A stretch of DNA of 26,772 bases from Priapulus caudatus (GCF_000485595.1 NW_014578229.1:58303-85074); one strand, 5' to 3'; counted from the first letter of the stretch, positions 1 to 11,600 are shown. Notes: a model not told the origin generated them from the letters alone. A program made the numbers and translations.

Positions 1-1305
1 TGCTCTTTTATTGTTATGGCCTACTCTTAATTCATGCTTGTTGTGCCACGCAGCCACAGGGCGCGTCGTGCGGTGTACTTGTGTTGCAGCATGAGCATTT
101 GATCGGCATTTCGGGTAATTAGCGGCGAAATAGAGTACGAGCAAACATTAGACTTTGGTTAGTTAAATACATTTCGGTGTTTATTTACCTTTTTTTTTTT
201 TTTATTGAGACGTTCCAAGTGCCTGTGCGCGCGAACGCTTTGCCAACCAGCAAGAGCTATGTTTACACACGTGGACCTGGGACGTGACGCTTCATGTGAA
301 CGCTCCTTGGGCTCAACACTGTCACTACACCGTAGTGTACAGCTGTAAACAACATCATCTTTCCCGCAGGGTGGTAAAAAATCGGATCTCCAATACTATA
401 GAGTATAGACGTATCTATCCGAAGCTGAAGCATCAGGGCACTTTTAGAATGAATTGATTGGAGTTTGGTTTCTAGTTTGGCCGCGTTCGGAAATGTGTAG
501 TGAATAGATTGCAAGTCCTGATGAATGATTGAAGTTTCCGTTGAATAGTCTTGCACACGGACCCCGGACACAACAGCAGTGGGCGGCCAAATTTGCTAAA
601 CGTTAGTAAGTTGATTTTCAGAGCGTCGTTGAATAGAGTTGGAAGTTGCATAAATTTGATTGTTAAATGAGCTCTTTGATTGTAAAACATTTTATATATT
701 GTTTTGAAAGTGTATGATTAATTTGTAATTTAAGCTATACATTTGTCGTGCTGTTACCTAATAATTCTGAAACCAACAGTTAGATTCGTATTTCTGTGGA
801 TTTAATGTTAAAAGTAAATAAATTAATTGTTCAACTTATGAACTGATTCGTTATCTGTACAATAATTTAAAACTTATAAATTTCAATTAGTTAGGCGTGA
901 ATAAAGCAATGATTTAAACATTTGTGAGTTTTATGTAACATGTTCTCAATTTAAATTGCAAGTTAGTAAATTGGCTTTGTTGGTTTTGAAAAAAATTGTA
1001 CGCGTTTAGAAAATGAATTTTTACAATGATGTGAAGGAATTTGTATATCAGCGCAAATTATTTTGGGAAAGTGTGAATTAATTGCAATTTAATAAAGTTG
1101 ATTTGCTTATCTTTGTAAATTTTGATTTTAAATTTTGAATTTAAATTTCCGTCGAACAATCTGTAAAGCTAATTTTTATTTTATTAATTAATTTGAAATG
1201 CTTTTAAATTGATTTAAAATTGTGTATTTGGAAATGTTTAAAAATGATTTTAAAACAGCGGAGGCTTTCCATTAGATAGCTATTGAAATTGGATGAGGTG
1301 CAACA
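1..1305. other. AT-rich non-coding sequence
   Basis: No recognisable gene or RNA. It is strongly AT-rich from about 600 onward, with many aattt/aaatt runs and a T run at 190-203. Open frames on the minus strand at 263-571 and 472-690 resemble no family I know and have no clear coding character. It is probably intronic or intergenic. Base quality looks good here, unlike 2900-5300. Confidence 0.6.
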
Positions 1306-1309
1306 TGTC

Positions 1310-1760
1310 GATGTGGTGTGCAAGCGCGCGTTGCGTGTGCGTGTCCGTGCGTTAAGTGTGTGCGTGTGTATGGACGGAATGAGAGACGTGCGTGCGTGTG
1401 CGGCAGTCCGTTACCGCTAAGTGTGTGCGTGTGTGAGGGGATGAGAGAGTGTATGCGGTGTACGCGCGTGTTTACCTTGTGCCGCGCGCGTGTGTGTGTG
1501 TACGAGCGTGTGTGCGTGTTTGCGTATACGTGTGTGTACGCGCGTGTGTGTACGAGCGTGTGTGCGCGTGTGTGCGCGTGTGTACGTGCGTGTGTGTACG
1601 AGCGTGTGTACGAGCGTGAGTACGCGCGTGTGTGTACGAGCGTGTGTTACGATAGCGTGTGTTGCGCGCGTGTGTGGCGCGTGTGGTGCGCGCGTGTGTA
1701 CGCGTGTGCTACGGTCGTGTACGTGGTCGTTGTACGTTGCGTGCTTGTACGTGTCAGGCG
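1310..1760. repeat. GT/GC-rich alternating purine-pyrimidine tract
   Basis: About 450 bp of imperfect GTGTGC, GTGCGT and TACGAGCGTGT repeats. It opens reading frames on both strands that consist only of Cys, Val, Arg, Ala or His, Thr, Arg; these are by-products of the repeat. Alternating purine-pyrimidine tracts of this kind can adopt Z-DNA. Confidence 0.9.
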
Positions 1761-1906
1761 CCGCCGCATCATGCCGCTCTTTCGCAACAACAAATATGCG
1801 CGGCGTTGGATGTTTCAATTAAGTCTCGTCTGATTTTTGAAACAATTCGCGCCGCCGAATGCATTATGTAATTTTTGGCAACAAAAGCAGTAGCAACAGT
1901 AGCGCC

Positions 1907-2104
1907 ATTATCGTTATCACCATCATCGACATTATTATCATCATCATCATCATCGTCATCATCATCAACAACAACATCGTCATCATCATCAGGAACAGCA
2001 TCATCATCATCATCATCATCATTCATCCATCATCATCATCATCAACGTCATCATTATCCAGGAACAGTAGCATCATCATTCATCATCAGCAGCAGCAGCA
2101 GCAT
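1907..2104. repeat. CAT/ATC trinucleotide microsatellite ending in CAG
   Basis: Long runs of CATCAT with ATT, CGT and CAACAA interruptions, twice broken by aggaacag (1991 and 2060 areas). It ends in a short CAG run at 2087-2104. The Ile-rich, Ser-rich and Asp-rich open frames here come from the repeat. Confidence 0.9.
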
Positions 2105-2830
2105 CGCTGAACCCTGCTGCGACATTCTGCGCCAGCTCGCAGTTGTGCTGGCTTTGCCATTTTTACTAATGAAATTACAACCCCCCCCCTCGCCTGTCCG
2201 CAGCAGTGCCTGCTGTCTTTAGGCACCGCTGCACGGCACAGTGCTTGCCATTGCTGGCACGGCTACGCTGATTCTGACGTGGCCACATATACGGCAGACT
2301 CCCCCCGCCGGGCCGCACACAAAAACGCATCGTAAATAATTTTTTTTAAAAATTACAAATTGACGATTGAGCTTTTCAAAACACGCGGTTCAGCCAAACC
2401 GGCGCAATAATGCGCTGCCGCTTTCTGCGTTTGTCTGAATGGTTTTCACAGCGGGATAATGGCATGTTCGGCGATGAATTTTTCAAGACTAGGTGGTTAG
2501 CATGCTGGTAAAAACCCCGAGGGAAGTAGACGTTCTTATTCATGTGCTATACGAAATGTCGACGTGGTTCAACTATATATCAATGCTCTCACTTTTGCGT
2601 TGGAAAATTTCGGCGTGCATTATGCATGGCTTATTTCTGCGCGTGAAATTCTAAATAATTCTGAATTCTAATTATCTCCGTACCATCGCCACGTCAAAGT
2701 TTATGCTGGAGAAAACTTTACACACGGAAATCCACATGTGTTTTAGATCACGCTGCCAGATGTATGTTTTCCTGTCATCTGCATGCCGCCTGTCCGTTCG
2801 GCGGTATTTCTGTTTGTCTGCCGGACTGTC
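2105..2830. other. Low-copy non-coding sequence
   Basis: No gene recognised. It holds a C run at 2181-2188, a T run at about 2340, and a stretch rich in GTCCG/CTGCC at 2775-2840 that opens a minus-strand frame (2672-2875) with no recognisable domain. It has no counterpart in copy B, so it belongs to the unique left flank. Confidence 0.5.
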
Positions 2831-3210
2831 CGCAGCAGCCGTAGTAGCAGTAGCTCCGAGCAGGAACAGTAGCACAGCCCAGTCAGCAGCTGTTAGTTAG
2901 TTAGTAGTAGTGGTACTAGTAGTAGTCAGTCAGTAGTAGTAAGAGTAGTAGCAGCAGCAGCAGCCAGCAGCAGCAGCCAGCAGCAGCAGCACAGCTAGCA
3001 GCAGCCAGCAGCCAGCAGCAGCAGTGCAGCTAGCAGTAGCAGCAGCATCAGCAGCGAGTAGCAGCAGCAAGCAGCGCGTTAGCCAGTAGCCAGCAGCAGC
3101 AGTAGCGAGTGTATTAAGTAGTAGTTAGTAGTAGTAGCCTAGTAGTAGCAACACAAAGTAAGCAGCAGCAGCTGCAGCTGCAGTAGCCTCAGCCAACAAG
3201 CCGTAAGCAG
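2830..3210. repeat. CAG/TAG trinucleotide tract
   Basis: Runs of TAG, TTAG, GTA and then CAG with frequent CCAG interruptions. The extra C and A insertions between triplets begin here and continue through the satellite. This is the first sign of noisy sequence after the clean left flank. Confidence 0.85.
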
Positions 3211-5285
3211 AGTACTAACGGGCCCTGCATAGCAGTAGTCTAGCTAGTAATGCTAGTGTTAGCTAGCACAGCAAGCAGCAGTGTACTACTTTGGTAGCCA
3301 TCAGTGCAGAGTAGCTATTATAACGGTCCCCTGTGCAGTAGCTCTAGCTAGTAAGTAGCTAGGCTGCAGCAGCAGCAGCAGCCAAGCAGCAGGTGTACTA
3401 CTTTAGCTTAGCCATTAGTGAGGCGTAGCCTATATAACGGTCCCTGTAGCAGTCAGATCTAGCTTCAGTAATGCTAGCTGTAGCAGCAGCAGCAGCAGCC
3501 AGCAGTGTACTACTTTAGTAGCCATTCAGGTCGAAGGCGTCAGCTATATAGACCGGTCCCTGTAGCAGTAGTCTAGCGGAGTAATGCTAGTGTAGCAGCC
3601 AGCAGGCAGCCAGCAGTGTACTACTTTAGTAGCATTAGTGAGAGTAGCTATTATTAACGGTCGCCTGTAGCAGTAGTCTAGCTAGTACACGCTAGGTAGT
3701 AGCAGCAGCAGCAGCCAGCAGCCAGCAAGGTGTACTACTCTTAGTTTAGCATTAGTGAGGTGTAGCTATATAACACCGGTCTCTGTAGCAGTCGTCTAGC
3801 TCAGATAATGTCTAGCTCTGTAGCGGCAGCAAGCAGCACGTGTCACTTACTTTAGTAGCATTAGTTGACGGCGTAGCTACTATAACGCGTCCCCTGTACG
3901 CATTAGTCTAGCCTATGTAACGCTAGTGTAGCAGCAGCCCCAGCAGCCAGCAGCAGCAGTGTACTACTTTAGTAGCATGAGTGAGGGTAGCTATATAACC
4001 CGGTCCCCTGTAGCCAGTAGTCTTAGCCTAGTAACGCTAGTGTAGCAGCAGCAGCAGCAGCAGCAGCAGTGTACTACTTTAGTAGCATTAGTGAGGGTAG
4101 CTATATAACGGTCCCTGCTAGCAGTCGTCTGCTAAGGTTTAATGTAGTGTTTAGCAGCCAGCAGCAGCAGCAGTGTCACTACTTTTAGTAGCCATTAGTG
4201 AGAGCGTAGCTATATAAACGCGTCCCTGTAGCAGTATAGTCTAGCTAGTAATGCTTAGCTGTAGCAGCCCAGACAGCAGCAGCAGCAGCAGTGTACATAC
4301 TTTGTAGCCATTAGTGGAGGGCAAGCTATATAACGGTCCCTGTAGCAGTAGTCTAGCTAGTAATGCTAGTGTAGCAGCAGCAGCAGCAGCCAGCCAGCAG
4401 TGTACAACTGTGGTAACGTTAGTGAGTAGTGATCTAATATAAACGCGTCCCTGTACAACAGTCGTCTAGCTAGTTAATGCTAGTGTAGCCAGCCCAGCAG
4501 CAGCAGCAGTGTACTACTTTAGTAGCATTAGTGAGGGTAGCTATATAACGGTCCCTGTAGCAGTAGTCTAGCTAGTAATGCTAGTGTATGCCAGCTCAGC
4601 AGCAGCAGCAGTTGACTACTTTAGGTAGCCTTAGTGAGCGTAGTACTTATTCAACGCGTCCCTGTAGCAGTAGCTCTAGCCCTAGGTAATGCTAAGTGTA
4701 GCAGAGCAGCAGTAGCAGGCAGCAGCCAGCAGTGTACTACTTTTAGTAGCATTAGTGAGGGTAGCTATATACACGGGTCCACTGTAGCAGTAGTCTTAGC
4801 CTAGTAATGCTAGTTGTAAGCAGCAACAGCAGTAGCAGGTACTACTTATAGTAGCATTAGTGAGGGTAGTATAATAACTCCCTGTAGCAGTAGTCTAGCT
4901 AGTCAAATGCTTAGTGTTAGCAGCAGCAGAACAGCAGCAGCAGCTGTACTACCTTTAGTAGCATTAGTGAGGGATAGCATATAACGTCCCTGTGAGCCAG
5001 TAGTCTAGCTAGTAATGCTAGTTGTAGCAACAGCGCAGCAGTAGCAGTTGTACTACTTTAGTAGCATTAGTGAGGGTAGCTATATAACGGTCCCTGTAGC
5101 AGTAGTCTAGCTAGTAATGCTAGTGTAGCAGCAACAGCAGCAGCAGTGCCTATACTTTTTAGTAGCCATTAGTGAGGGTAGCTATATAACGCCGTTCCCT
5201 GTAGCAGTCGTCTAGCTAGTAATGGCTAGTGTAAGCAGCCCAGCAGCAGCAGTGTACAACTGTACGTAAACGGTTCAGTTGAGCA
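3211..5285. repeat. ~106-bp tandem satellite array, copy A (about 19 units)
   Basis: Each unit has a variable CAG run, then GTGTACTACTTTAGTAGC, ATTAGTGAGGG, TAGCTATATAACGGTCCCTG, TAGCAGTAGTCTAGCTAG and TAATGCTAGTGTAGCAG. Units begin near 3275, 3390, 3498, 3608, 3731, 3846, 3960, 4070 and so on at spacings of about 95-120 bp. Spacing differences come mainly from the length of the CAG run and scattered single-base insertions. Two units (4400 and 5252) carry a variant core, acaactgtggtaacg. No coding potential; not a CRISPR array, because both core and linker repeat. Confidence 0.92.
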
Positions 5286-6477
5286 ACCAGTAAGCCCCGA
5301 TCGCGTAGTCTTGATACCGCCTCGCTCCGCGGACTTTCTTGCTCCATTCAAAAATATCTCCAGCGAGACGGATGGCGCGCCTGGCAGTCAGTATTTAGTA
5401 TTCAGCGGAGCAGCGTATAGTGCGCGCCCGTAATCCTCGCTAATGTCACGCGCAATGTGCAGCGACGCGTTTTTATCTTCATTACTATGAAGCATGCTTC
5501 GAGGTTTCAGGTCATAAACCCGCCGTTGAGGTTAGCTTCGCCCCACCTCATTATCAAGATAGTGTTACTGCAATGTCTTCATACGATCGAATTCACTGAG
5601 TATAACCGACTCTCCATGGTTTTTCTTACATGGCGCAGGGTTGCGAACGGGCGGTGAGTATTTCGCTCGGAATCGAATTCTGAGGCCGACAGCTCGTGCG
5701 CCGTCTTAAGGCGCCGGGAAGTTTTTGTTAATTACTAACGTTTTTGTATAACTTCCGGCCTATCTTTTCAAACTTGCATTTAAACTCACCTACTCTGACA
5801 TTGCACTTTACATTACTTTTAAACATCACAAAATAACTAAATTCCCGCATCTTTATTCTGGGCAAAGATACGCATTTTATTCTAATTTTGTTGATTTCAT
5901 TCATTCATTCATTGAATTTTTATTGACTTATTCGACAGCATTTACCACGGGAATTAGCGCAGCGCCGGCTAACATTCATTCTGTGAAGTCGATGCGATGT
6001 CGTTACATGCGTATATGGTACTAGTAGTTTTGATGATTGATGTGGCTACTGTAATATGGGACGCGAGTCGTGTGACCACGTTCTCCTACAGGAATGTACT
6101 GCGCAATATATCTTGTATTCTCGCACAATTATATTATATTTACTTCCGGGTGAACGCATATGCGAGTCGGCGTTTGGATCGCTGGGCCACATAATGAAGG
6201 CTCAGGCTAAAAGCCATTGCAGCGCCGAAATCGAAATTTTTTCGCCGAAACTCCTTACTATGTCCTAACATTATGGGGGCATGATTGTTCAAGTTGATTT
6301 ATAACCAAACCTATAAGCGACAATAATTTCAAGATCGGAGTCAACATATTATTACACCGCGTGCCATTATCATAATCATCCACGATTCACTGCACGCCTT
6401 GATACGCATGCGCGCTAGTTCGTTTCAACTAATTAACGCAAAAGCCTGGGCCCGATTGCGCAGCGATGCACTTGACC
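5286..6477. other. Low-copy non-coding sequence after the satellite
   Basis: No gene recognised. It includes a short CATT repeat (5898-5914). Counterpart in copy B at 15791-16998. Reading frames at 5457-5657, 5997-6194 and 6056-6268 are not preserved in copy B and resemble no family. Confidence 0.5.
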
Positions 6478-6592
6478 TTGTATATTATAGGTATATATAT
6501 GAATTTACACTATATACTATATATATGGATGTATTTATCAGATTTATATATAACGCCTACCATATATATACGATATATATAAAGCTCCAGAA
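6478..6592. repeat. TA-rich tract
   Basis: Imperfect TATA runs (gtatatatatgaa, ctatatatatgg, catatatatacg) over about 115 bp. In copy B the equivalent tract is 16999-17085 and contains purer TA runs. Confidence 0.8.
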
Positions 6593-7830
6593 TTAACTAG
6601 TTATTCGAACTGTTACTTGATACAGTTTAGTTACGATATATACTAGGTCAGTTAACTACGGCAGCTCGCTGCATCACATAGTCGCTACGTGAATCATGCT
6701 AGCTATCTAACCACGGCCGAGGTTAACCACAGTAGCTGCCTTAATGACATTTTAACCGCACCGCGGTAGTCGCACAGCCGCTGCGATGGTGATACGTAGC
6801 GCGATAGCCTGGCCTGAAACTCCAAAACTGTTTCTGAATTAACAGCAACTGCTCACGGTAATAAGAATGGCGGGCTATAGCCATATCGCGTTTAAATTTA
6901 TGTGGCGCTACTCGTGAATTGTAATAAAATATTTATTTACTGACACTTATTTAGCACAATATTAGTTGCGTGTATTCTGCGGTTGATTGATGCAATGCTT
7001 CGTATTCTATTGTAATTCATTATTCGTCGATCGGACTACAGCCATTATAGAATTTTTCGCATTGGTACTGTATATAGGTACTTGAATCATTGTGTATCCT
7101 AATTGAATTTGCCTCGCTCTGTTGGTATATGATTAGATGCCGCAAATTGAAAAAAAGCAGGTCGTTCCGTCTGTGAAGCCATTTTGCTGAAATCAAAAAA
7201 AACAGTTTGAAAAGATTTGAATGCCGGCCTTTCGCATTGCGTGATATTCACCGTTCACCGGCTGGCATTAGTAAATAACTATCATGCGGTTAAATTGCTG
7301 ACATCGCGCGGCAGCCATGCTATCCGTCCGCACGCACAACACGACGCGATGCACGCACGTATGTACCGACATGCAGTCTTGTTACCCGTCCCCAGCACGA
7401 CGCACGCACCGCACGCACGCACGACGTCCGCGGGAGGTTTATTGGTGTTTGGAAAGTTAGTATGTTCGCATTCTCAACTTAGCTCATCGCCAACATAGCG
7501 GAAGTAAGTTATACCTGCGCATGTCTGTCTCATATTCTTATGCTCGAATTCTTCGCCATCTTTCGAATTTCGCCCATATCCTGCAACGCCTATATCATGC
7601 GCCAAAACAAGCACTTACTACGTGTCCTCGCGCTAGTGTTAGGGGGGGGTCGGGTGCTTTTGTGCATTTCTCAGCAGGCAAACGAGCCATGTTAGTGCTT
7701 CCAAGCAACCCTACTGAGTCTATTCTGCCATGACCATATATTACATCTGTGTAACGTATCGTGTATTATTACTATCCCGTACAGAATGACATCCTAAAAT
7801 CTTGAAGCTTGTGCTGTGTGGGATAAAGCT
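6593..7830. other. Low-copy non-coding sequence
   Basis: No gene recognised. It contains an AT-rich part (6900-7200), an ACGC-rich stretch (7330-7425) and a G run (7642-7649). The copy B counterpart is 17086-18362. Open frames at 7217-7498 and 7521-7733 look like chance. Confidence 0.5.
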
Positions 7831-7831
7831 T

Positions 7832-7872
7832 CATATATACATATATATTATATCTATATATATATACTATTA
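7832..7872. repeat. TA microsatellite
   Basis: Short TATATA runs followed by a GTGCGTGCTG-rich stretch to about 7975. The copy B version at 18363-18411 is a longer and purer TA run. Confidence 0.8.
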
Positions 7873-9478
7873 TGTGTGTGCGTGCGTGCTGTGGCTGGCG
7901 TGACAGTGCGTGCTGTGCGGTCCGTGAGGGGCTGCATGTGTGCTGTGTGCGGCGCGCGCCGCGCGCGGCGTGTGCTAAGAGACTTTGGGAGTTAGTAAAT
8001 GTTTCGGGCGTTTTGGCTGGTTTTGGAAGAAATCGATAAGAATACGGTTTCATTTCTCGGACTATTCCTCTGTGGCGACGATGTGTTCTCCATGAGATAT
8101 GTCTGACTTTAGATATTGCGTCTCACAGACCACGCGAGGCCCAAAAGAATCTTGCAGAATTTCGCCCGCACACGCTGGAGCTATCTGCTGAGCAACGTAC
8201 GGACTCTTGAGCCGTTGCTCAGCAGATAGCTCACGTTATTGACGCAGCCGGCTTTAATGCGTTCATCTCGGATTGTGAATCGCTCTCACTGCGCAGTGAT
8301 GGCCATCCGAAGCAGTATTCTCTCAGACTATCAGTCTAGCTGCCGAATTTTCTACGCGGGAACTTAGGGTGCGGTAGAAGGCGGAGAAAGGGGGTGAAAG
8401 CTAGCACGTCGATTTCTCTGAGCGTGCGTGCGTGCGTGCGTGCGTTCGTTCGTTCGTATTTGTGGGCGCGCGTACAGTGATTGCGACAGTGGTTACGTAA
8501 TAAGTGACAGAACTCGTTTTCCCTCCGTTTTTGCATCGTCTTCATTTTTTTTGCATAAATTAAGCTATGCAATGACGCTATCGTCGTCAGTGCGTATCTA
8601 TTGTCTACGTTATTCCGAAAGGAACGAACTCAGTGTCTGTGTGTGCATAGCTTATCTATTATCTATAATTATCTATACATTTCTTTATTTATACATCATG
8701 TATGTACTAGATGGCTGTACTATGCTGCCGGACTGAGCGAGAGAACCCTAACTTAATTTCAGAAGCCACTTATTTTATTCAATACGTTATCGGTGTCGCT
8801 AGGACTTTTTTCTGGAAAACCCAAGAGCTTTCAAAAATCGGGGTCCTTATTGCATGCGCCTGCAGCGAAGGCATGATTCTTCATGTGACGTCAATTGAGT
8901 AGATAAGCCCCAAGAATTATATATATATCCGTTTATGCGTCCCAGTGACGCATGGCGGATGAAAACTGTATGCGGTCTAGGTTTGCAATATGCGTGCGTA
9001 CGCATGAATTATGCGTTAACACGGCTTCATATTAAGTAAGCAATAAGCATGCATGCATGGGATATTAGTTTGTGGTATATATGTGATGAACAGCTCTCTG
9101 ACGAACCCAACCCTCATGAGGAGAGCTACACTAACTGTACTAACTGAGATGTGACTAAGATGGGACTAAGATGTTGATGTAAATAATGTTTCGTCGTGTT
9201 GGAGAAGCAGCAATTTTTTTCGCTGATGTGGGATGCAGTCCGAATAACCGCATTCTCATTATTGCTGCTATTCGATGAAGCTGTTCTACCTTGCCAGCTG
9301 CTGATGATTCAGCCTTCATTACCTTACTTTCTATGTTTGACCACTCTCACTTCTCACTTGGCCCGTATGTGTGTCGCCCTCAGCATCTATGCTCGCCTCT
9401 GCATCGTTTCCCACGTCAACAGACCGTCCATGCATTAATCACGTACACACGGTCAGCCATTCCGCTGTCCATCCGATC
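7873..9478. other. Low-copy non-coding sequence with tetranucleotide repeats
   Basis: No gene recognised. It contains GTGC repeats followed by GTTC repeats at 8424-8456, an inverted repeat at 8178-8232, a T run at 8545-8552 and ATGC-rich palindromic stretches at 8985-9060. The counterpart in copy B is 18412-20050. Frames at 8336-8736 and 9196-9638 are not conserved between the copies. Confidence 0.5.
8178..8232. other. Perfect 20-bp inverted repeat with a 15-nt loop
   Basis: The left arm (8178-8197, gagctatctgctgagcaacg) and right arm (8213-8232, cgttgctcagcagatagctc) are exact reverse complements around a 15-nt loop. Copy B has the same structure at about 18695-18753, with indels in the left arm. 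In copy B the outer flanks (cgcacacg before, cgtgtgcg after) would extend the stem. It could be a hairpin RNA, the remains of a fold-back element or simply a DNA cruciform; I do not recognise a known microRNA seed. Confidence 0.7.
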
Positions 9479-9728
9479 ACACACGCACGCACGCACGCAC
9501 GCACGGCAACGCGACGCAGCCACGCACACACACGCACCGATCCACCCATCCCGTAGTGTGTGTGTGTGTTGTGTGCGGTGTTGGTGTGCGTGTTGCGGTG
9601 ACGTGTGCGTTGTGCGCTGTGTGGTGTGCGATGTGTGATGTGTAGTGGTGGTTGTGTTGCGTGTTGCGTGTGACGGTGTGCGTGTTGGCGTGTGCGTTGC
9701 GTGCGTCGCGGCGCGCGCGCGCGTGTGG
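9479..9728. repeat. ACGC/CACA tract followed by a GT-rich tract
   Basis: CACGCACGC repeats (9479-9535) switch after a short unique stretch to GTGTGTTGCGTG-type repeats (9557-9728). The copy B version is 20051-20293. Thr/His-rich and Val/Cys-rich frames on both strands are by-products. Confidence 0.88.
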
Positions 9729-10225
9729 GTAAACAGGGTGGTTGCATACAACTGCGTTCTGTCGTCTGACCCTTTAAAGCATGGCAATACGAGGTTATGA
9801 CAAAAGCGGGCTACCGTCCTCACGTGTGCCAGCATTCAAATTCACTGTCGCACGACCATGCCCTGCCTCGCGATATACCATACATCGCCTTTCACGTCAG
9901 GTTTGCAGCTGCCGGGAGCTCTTCAAAAAAAGGTGCACCGTCGACTTTTTGCGAAAAGATAGACCGTATAGGTCTTAATACGTTAAGAGTTATAGACGGT
10001 ATAACGGAAGGCACTTACTGTCCGATACGTCTGAGTTCTGTACCGGGGGGCCACAAATTCATTGAACTGTTGAAAGACATTTTTAAGAGTTTGAAATCTC
10101 GGGTTAGTTGATGTCGCTTAAACTCATTACTCGAAGCAAAAACCAGTTATAATGAATTAATTCGGAAGTTTACAGGTGATACCAAAGCCTGCGAACAACA
10201 TAAATTGGCATGGGGACGGACACCG
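9729..10225. other. Low-copy non-coding sequence
   Basis: A plus-strand frame at 9797-10111 (104 residues) is the longest non-repeat frame here. It matches no family I recognise and its copy B equivalent (20355-20640) is full of indels, so it cannot be tested by comparison. It ends with gtttacaggtga, next to the short direct repeat that brackets the CA tract. Confidence 0.45.
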
Positions 10226-10397
10226 ACACACTCTCACACACACACACACACACACACATGGCGAGGCGGAGCACCGGTAAGAGGGACACCAGCACACACA
10301 CACACCACCACACACACACATTAACACAACAACACTACACACGCAAGCATCACCACACAACACACACAACCACACACACCACACACACACACACACG

Positions 10398-10429
<32 letters not shown>

Positions 10430-10921
10430 CACACACCCACACAACAACTCGCACCACACTTCGGCGGGCAGTGCTAAACTGGCGGAAGGGATGTAGTATA
10501 CGCGAGGCAGCATGTCGGGACAGTGAGAATTGAAGTGGCACATCTCGAGAACGGTACCGCTTGTATACACATCGTTTGCAATTGCTAAAAGGTAGGACGA
10601 CAGGACCGCAGTTATCTGCAACCCACTGTTTACCACCAGCGCGCGCTGCGACACGCACGCACGCACACGCACCAACCACACGCACAACACACACACCAAC
10701 ACACACACACACACACACACACAACACACACACGCACATACGTCACAACGCGCACACGCACAACGCACACCGCGCACCAGCACGCAACACACGTAACCAC
10801 ACGCACACACGATACACACTTTACACAACACACAACACACACACACATCACACACACACAACACCACGCACACACACACCACACACCACACACACACATC
10901 TAAACACATTACACACACACC
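10226..10921. repeat. CA microsatellite complex, copy A
   Basis: Two CA-rich parts (10226-10446 and 10645-10921) with ACACG and ACACCAC interruptions, separated by a roughly 190-bp non-repetitive island (10447-10640). In copy B the tract (20733-21388) is continuous. His/Thr-only and Cys/Val-only frames of up to 255 residues in these tracts are not genes. Confidence 0.9.
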
Positions 10922-11155
10922 ACTTTACCTGGCGAACAACAGTAATTCTGCAAAGGACTAACCATTGCGGCTTCATCTTGCAAAACAGGCGAATCGTGGA
11001 CTGTTACCTGCTAATTCGCTGCGTTCGCGAGTATAATAGAACTAGACAGTTTGATGGCAAGGACGTTTGTTTGGTTTCTTCCATCCTGCCTTCCATGTAC
11101 CTCCACTCATAAGTAGTTACCTCCGCGCAACGGAGGTCATGTAATCGGTCTCGTG
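10922..11155. other. Low-copy non-coding sequence
   Basis: It contains a short inverted repeat, acctccgcgcaacggaggt (11110-11128), whose arms acctccg/cggaggt could form a small hairpin. Counterpart in copy B at 21389-21612. No gene recognised. Confidence 0.45.
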
Positions 11156-11202
11156 TGTGTGTTCGTGTGTGTGTTCGTGTGTGTGTTCGTGTGTGTGTGT
11201 AG
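11156..11202. repeat. GTGTGTTC octamer repeat
   Basis: Four near-perfect units of gtgtgtgttc-type sequence (cgtgtgtgtt repeated). Copy B (21614-21660) has the same repeat with indels. Confidence 0.8.
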
Positions 11203-11430
11203 CGTTGGCGCGATCGATTCAGCACCAGCTCGCCTTAGGGCGTCCAGTCAGCAGCAGTTAGCAGCGAGCCAGCTGTTATACACATACATGTTACACGCTC
11301 GCGGAGGTATGCACTCTCCGTGAGTGCCCTCTGTCTAGTTTAGTCTGTCTTCTTAGTTTATGGATTTTATTTTAAGAGGGCTGTACATGCAATGGATAAT
11401 GAATGGGATAACTGAATTAGTACACTGAAT
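11203..11430. other. Low-copy non-coding sequence
   Basis: No gene recognised. It includes ccagtcagcagcagttagcag (from 11245) and the short inverted pair ctcgcggag/ctccgtgag (11298-11323). It is well conserved with copy B (21661-21890). Confidence 0.45.
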
Positions 11431-11600
11431 GTGCGTGCGTGCGTGCGTGCGGCCGTGCGTGTGCGCACGTGTGTAATTCAGCGCGTGCGGGCGTGAGTGT
11501 GCGTGTGTGCGTGCGGGCCTACGCGTATGCGCGTGTGCTTGTGCGTGCATGTGTGGCGTGTGTACGTGCGTGTGTGTGTGAGCGTGTGCGTGTTCATGGC
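11431..11600. repeat. GT/GC-rich tract upstream of the sodium channel exon
   Basis: GTGCGTGCGTGC followed by imperfect GTGTGCGTGC repeats. It lies about 720 bp upstream of the exon and has opposite repeat polarity to the CA tract downstream of the exon. Confidence 0.85.

Noticed and set aside
263-571. 102-residue minus-strand frame in the AT-rich left flank
   Set aside because: No recognisable family, no splice or promoter context, and length is compatible with chance.
2672-2875. 67-residue minus-strand frame beginning with a hydrophobic stretch, like a signal peptide
   Set aside because: The hydrophobic start comes from the CAG/GTAG repeat edge; no other sign of a gene.
3211-5285. Regular spacing reminiscent of a CRISPR array
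   Set aside because: Repeat unit is ~106 bp and the sequence between cores repeats too; a eukaryotic satellite, no spacers, no cas genes.
9797-10111. 104-residue plus-strand frame before the CA tract
   Set aside because: No recognisable motif; the copy B equivalent is disrupted, and there is no other support.
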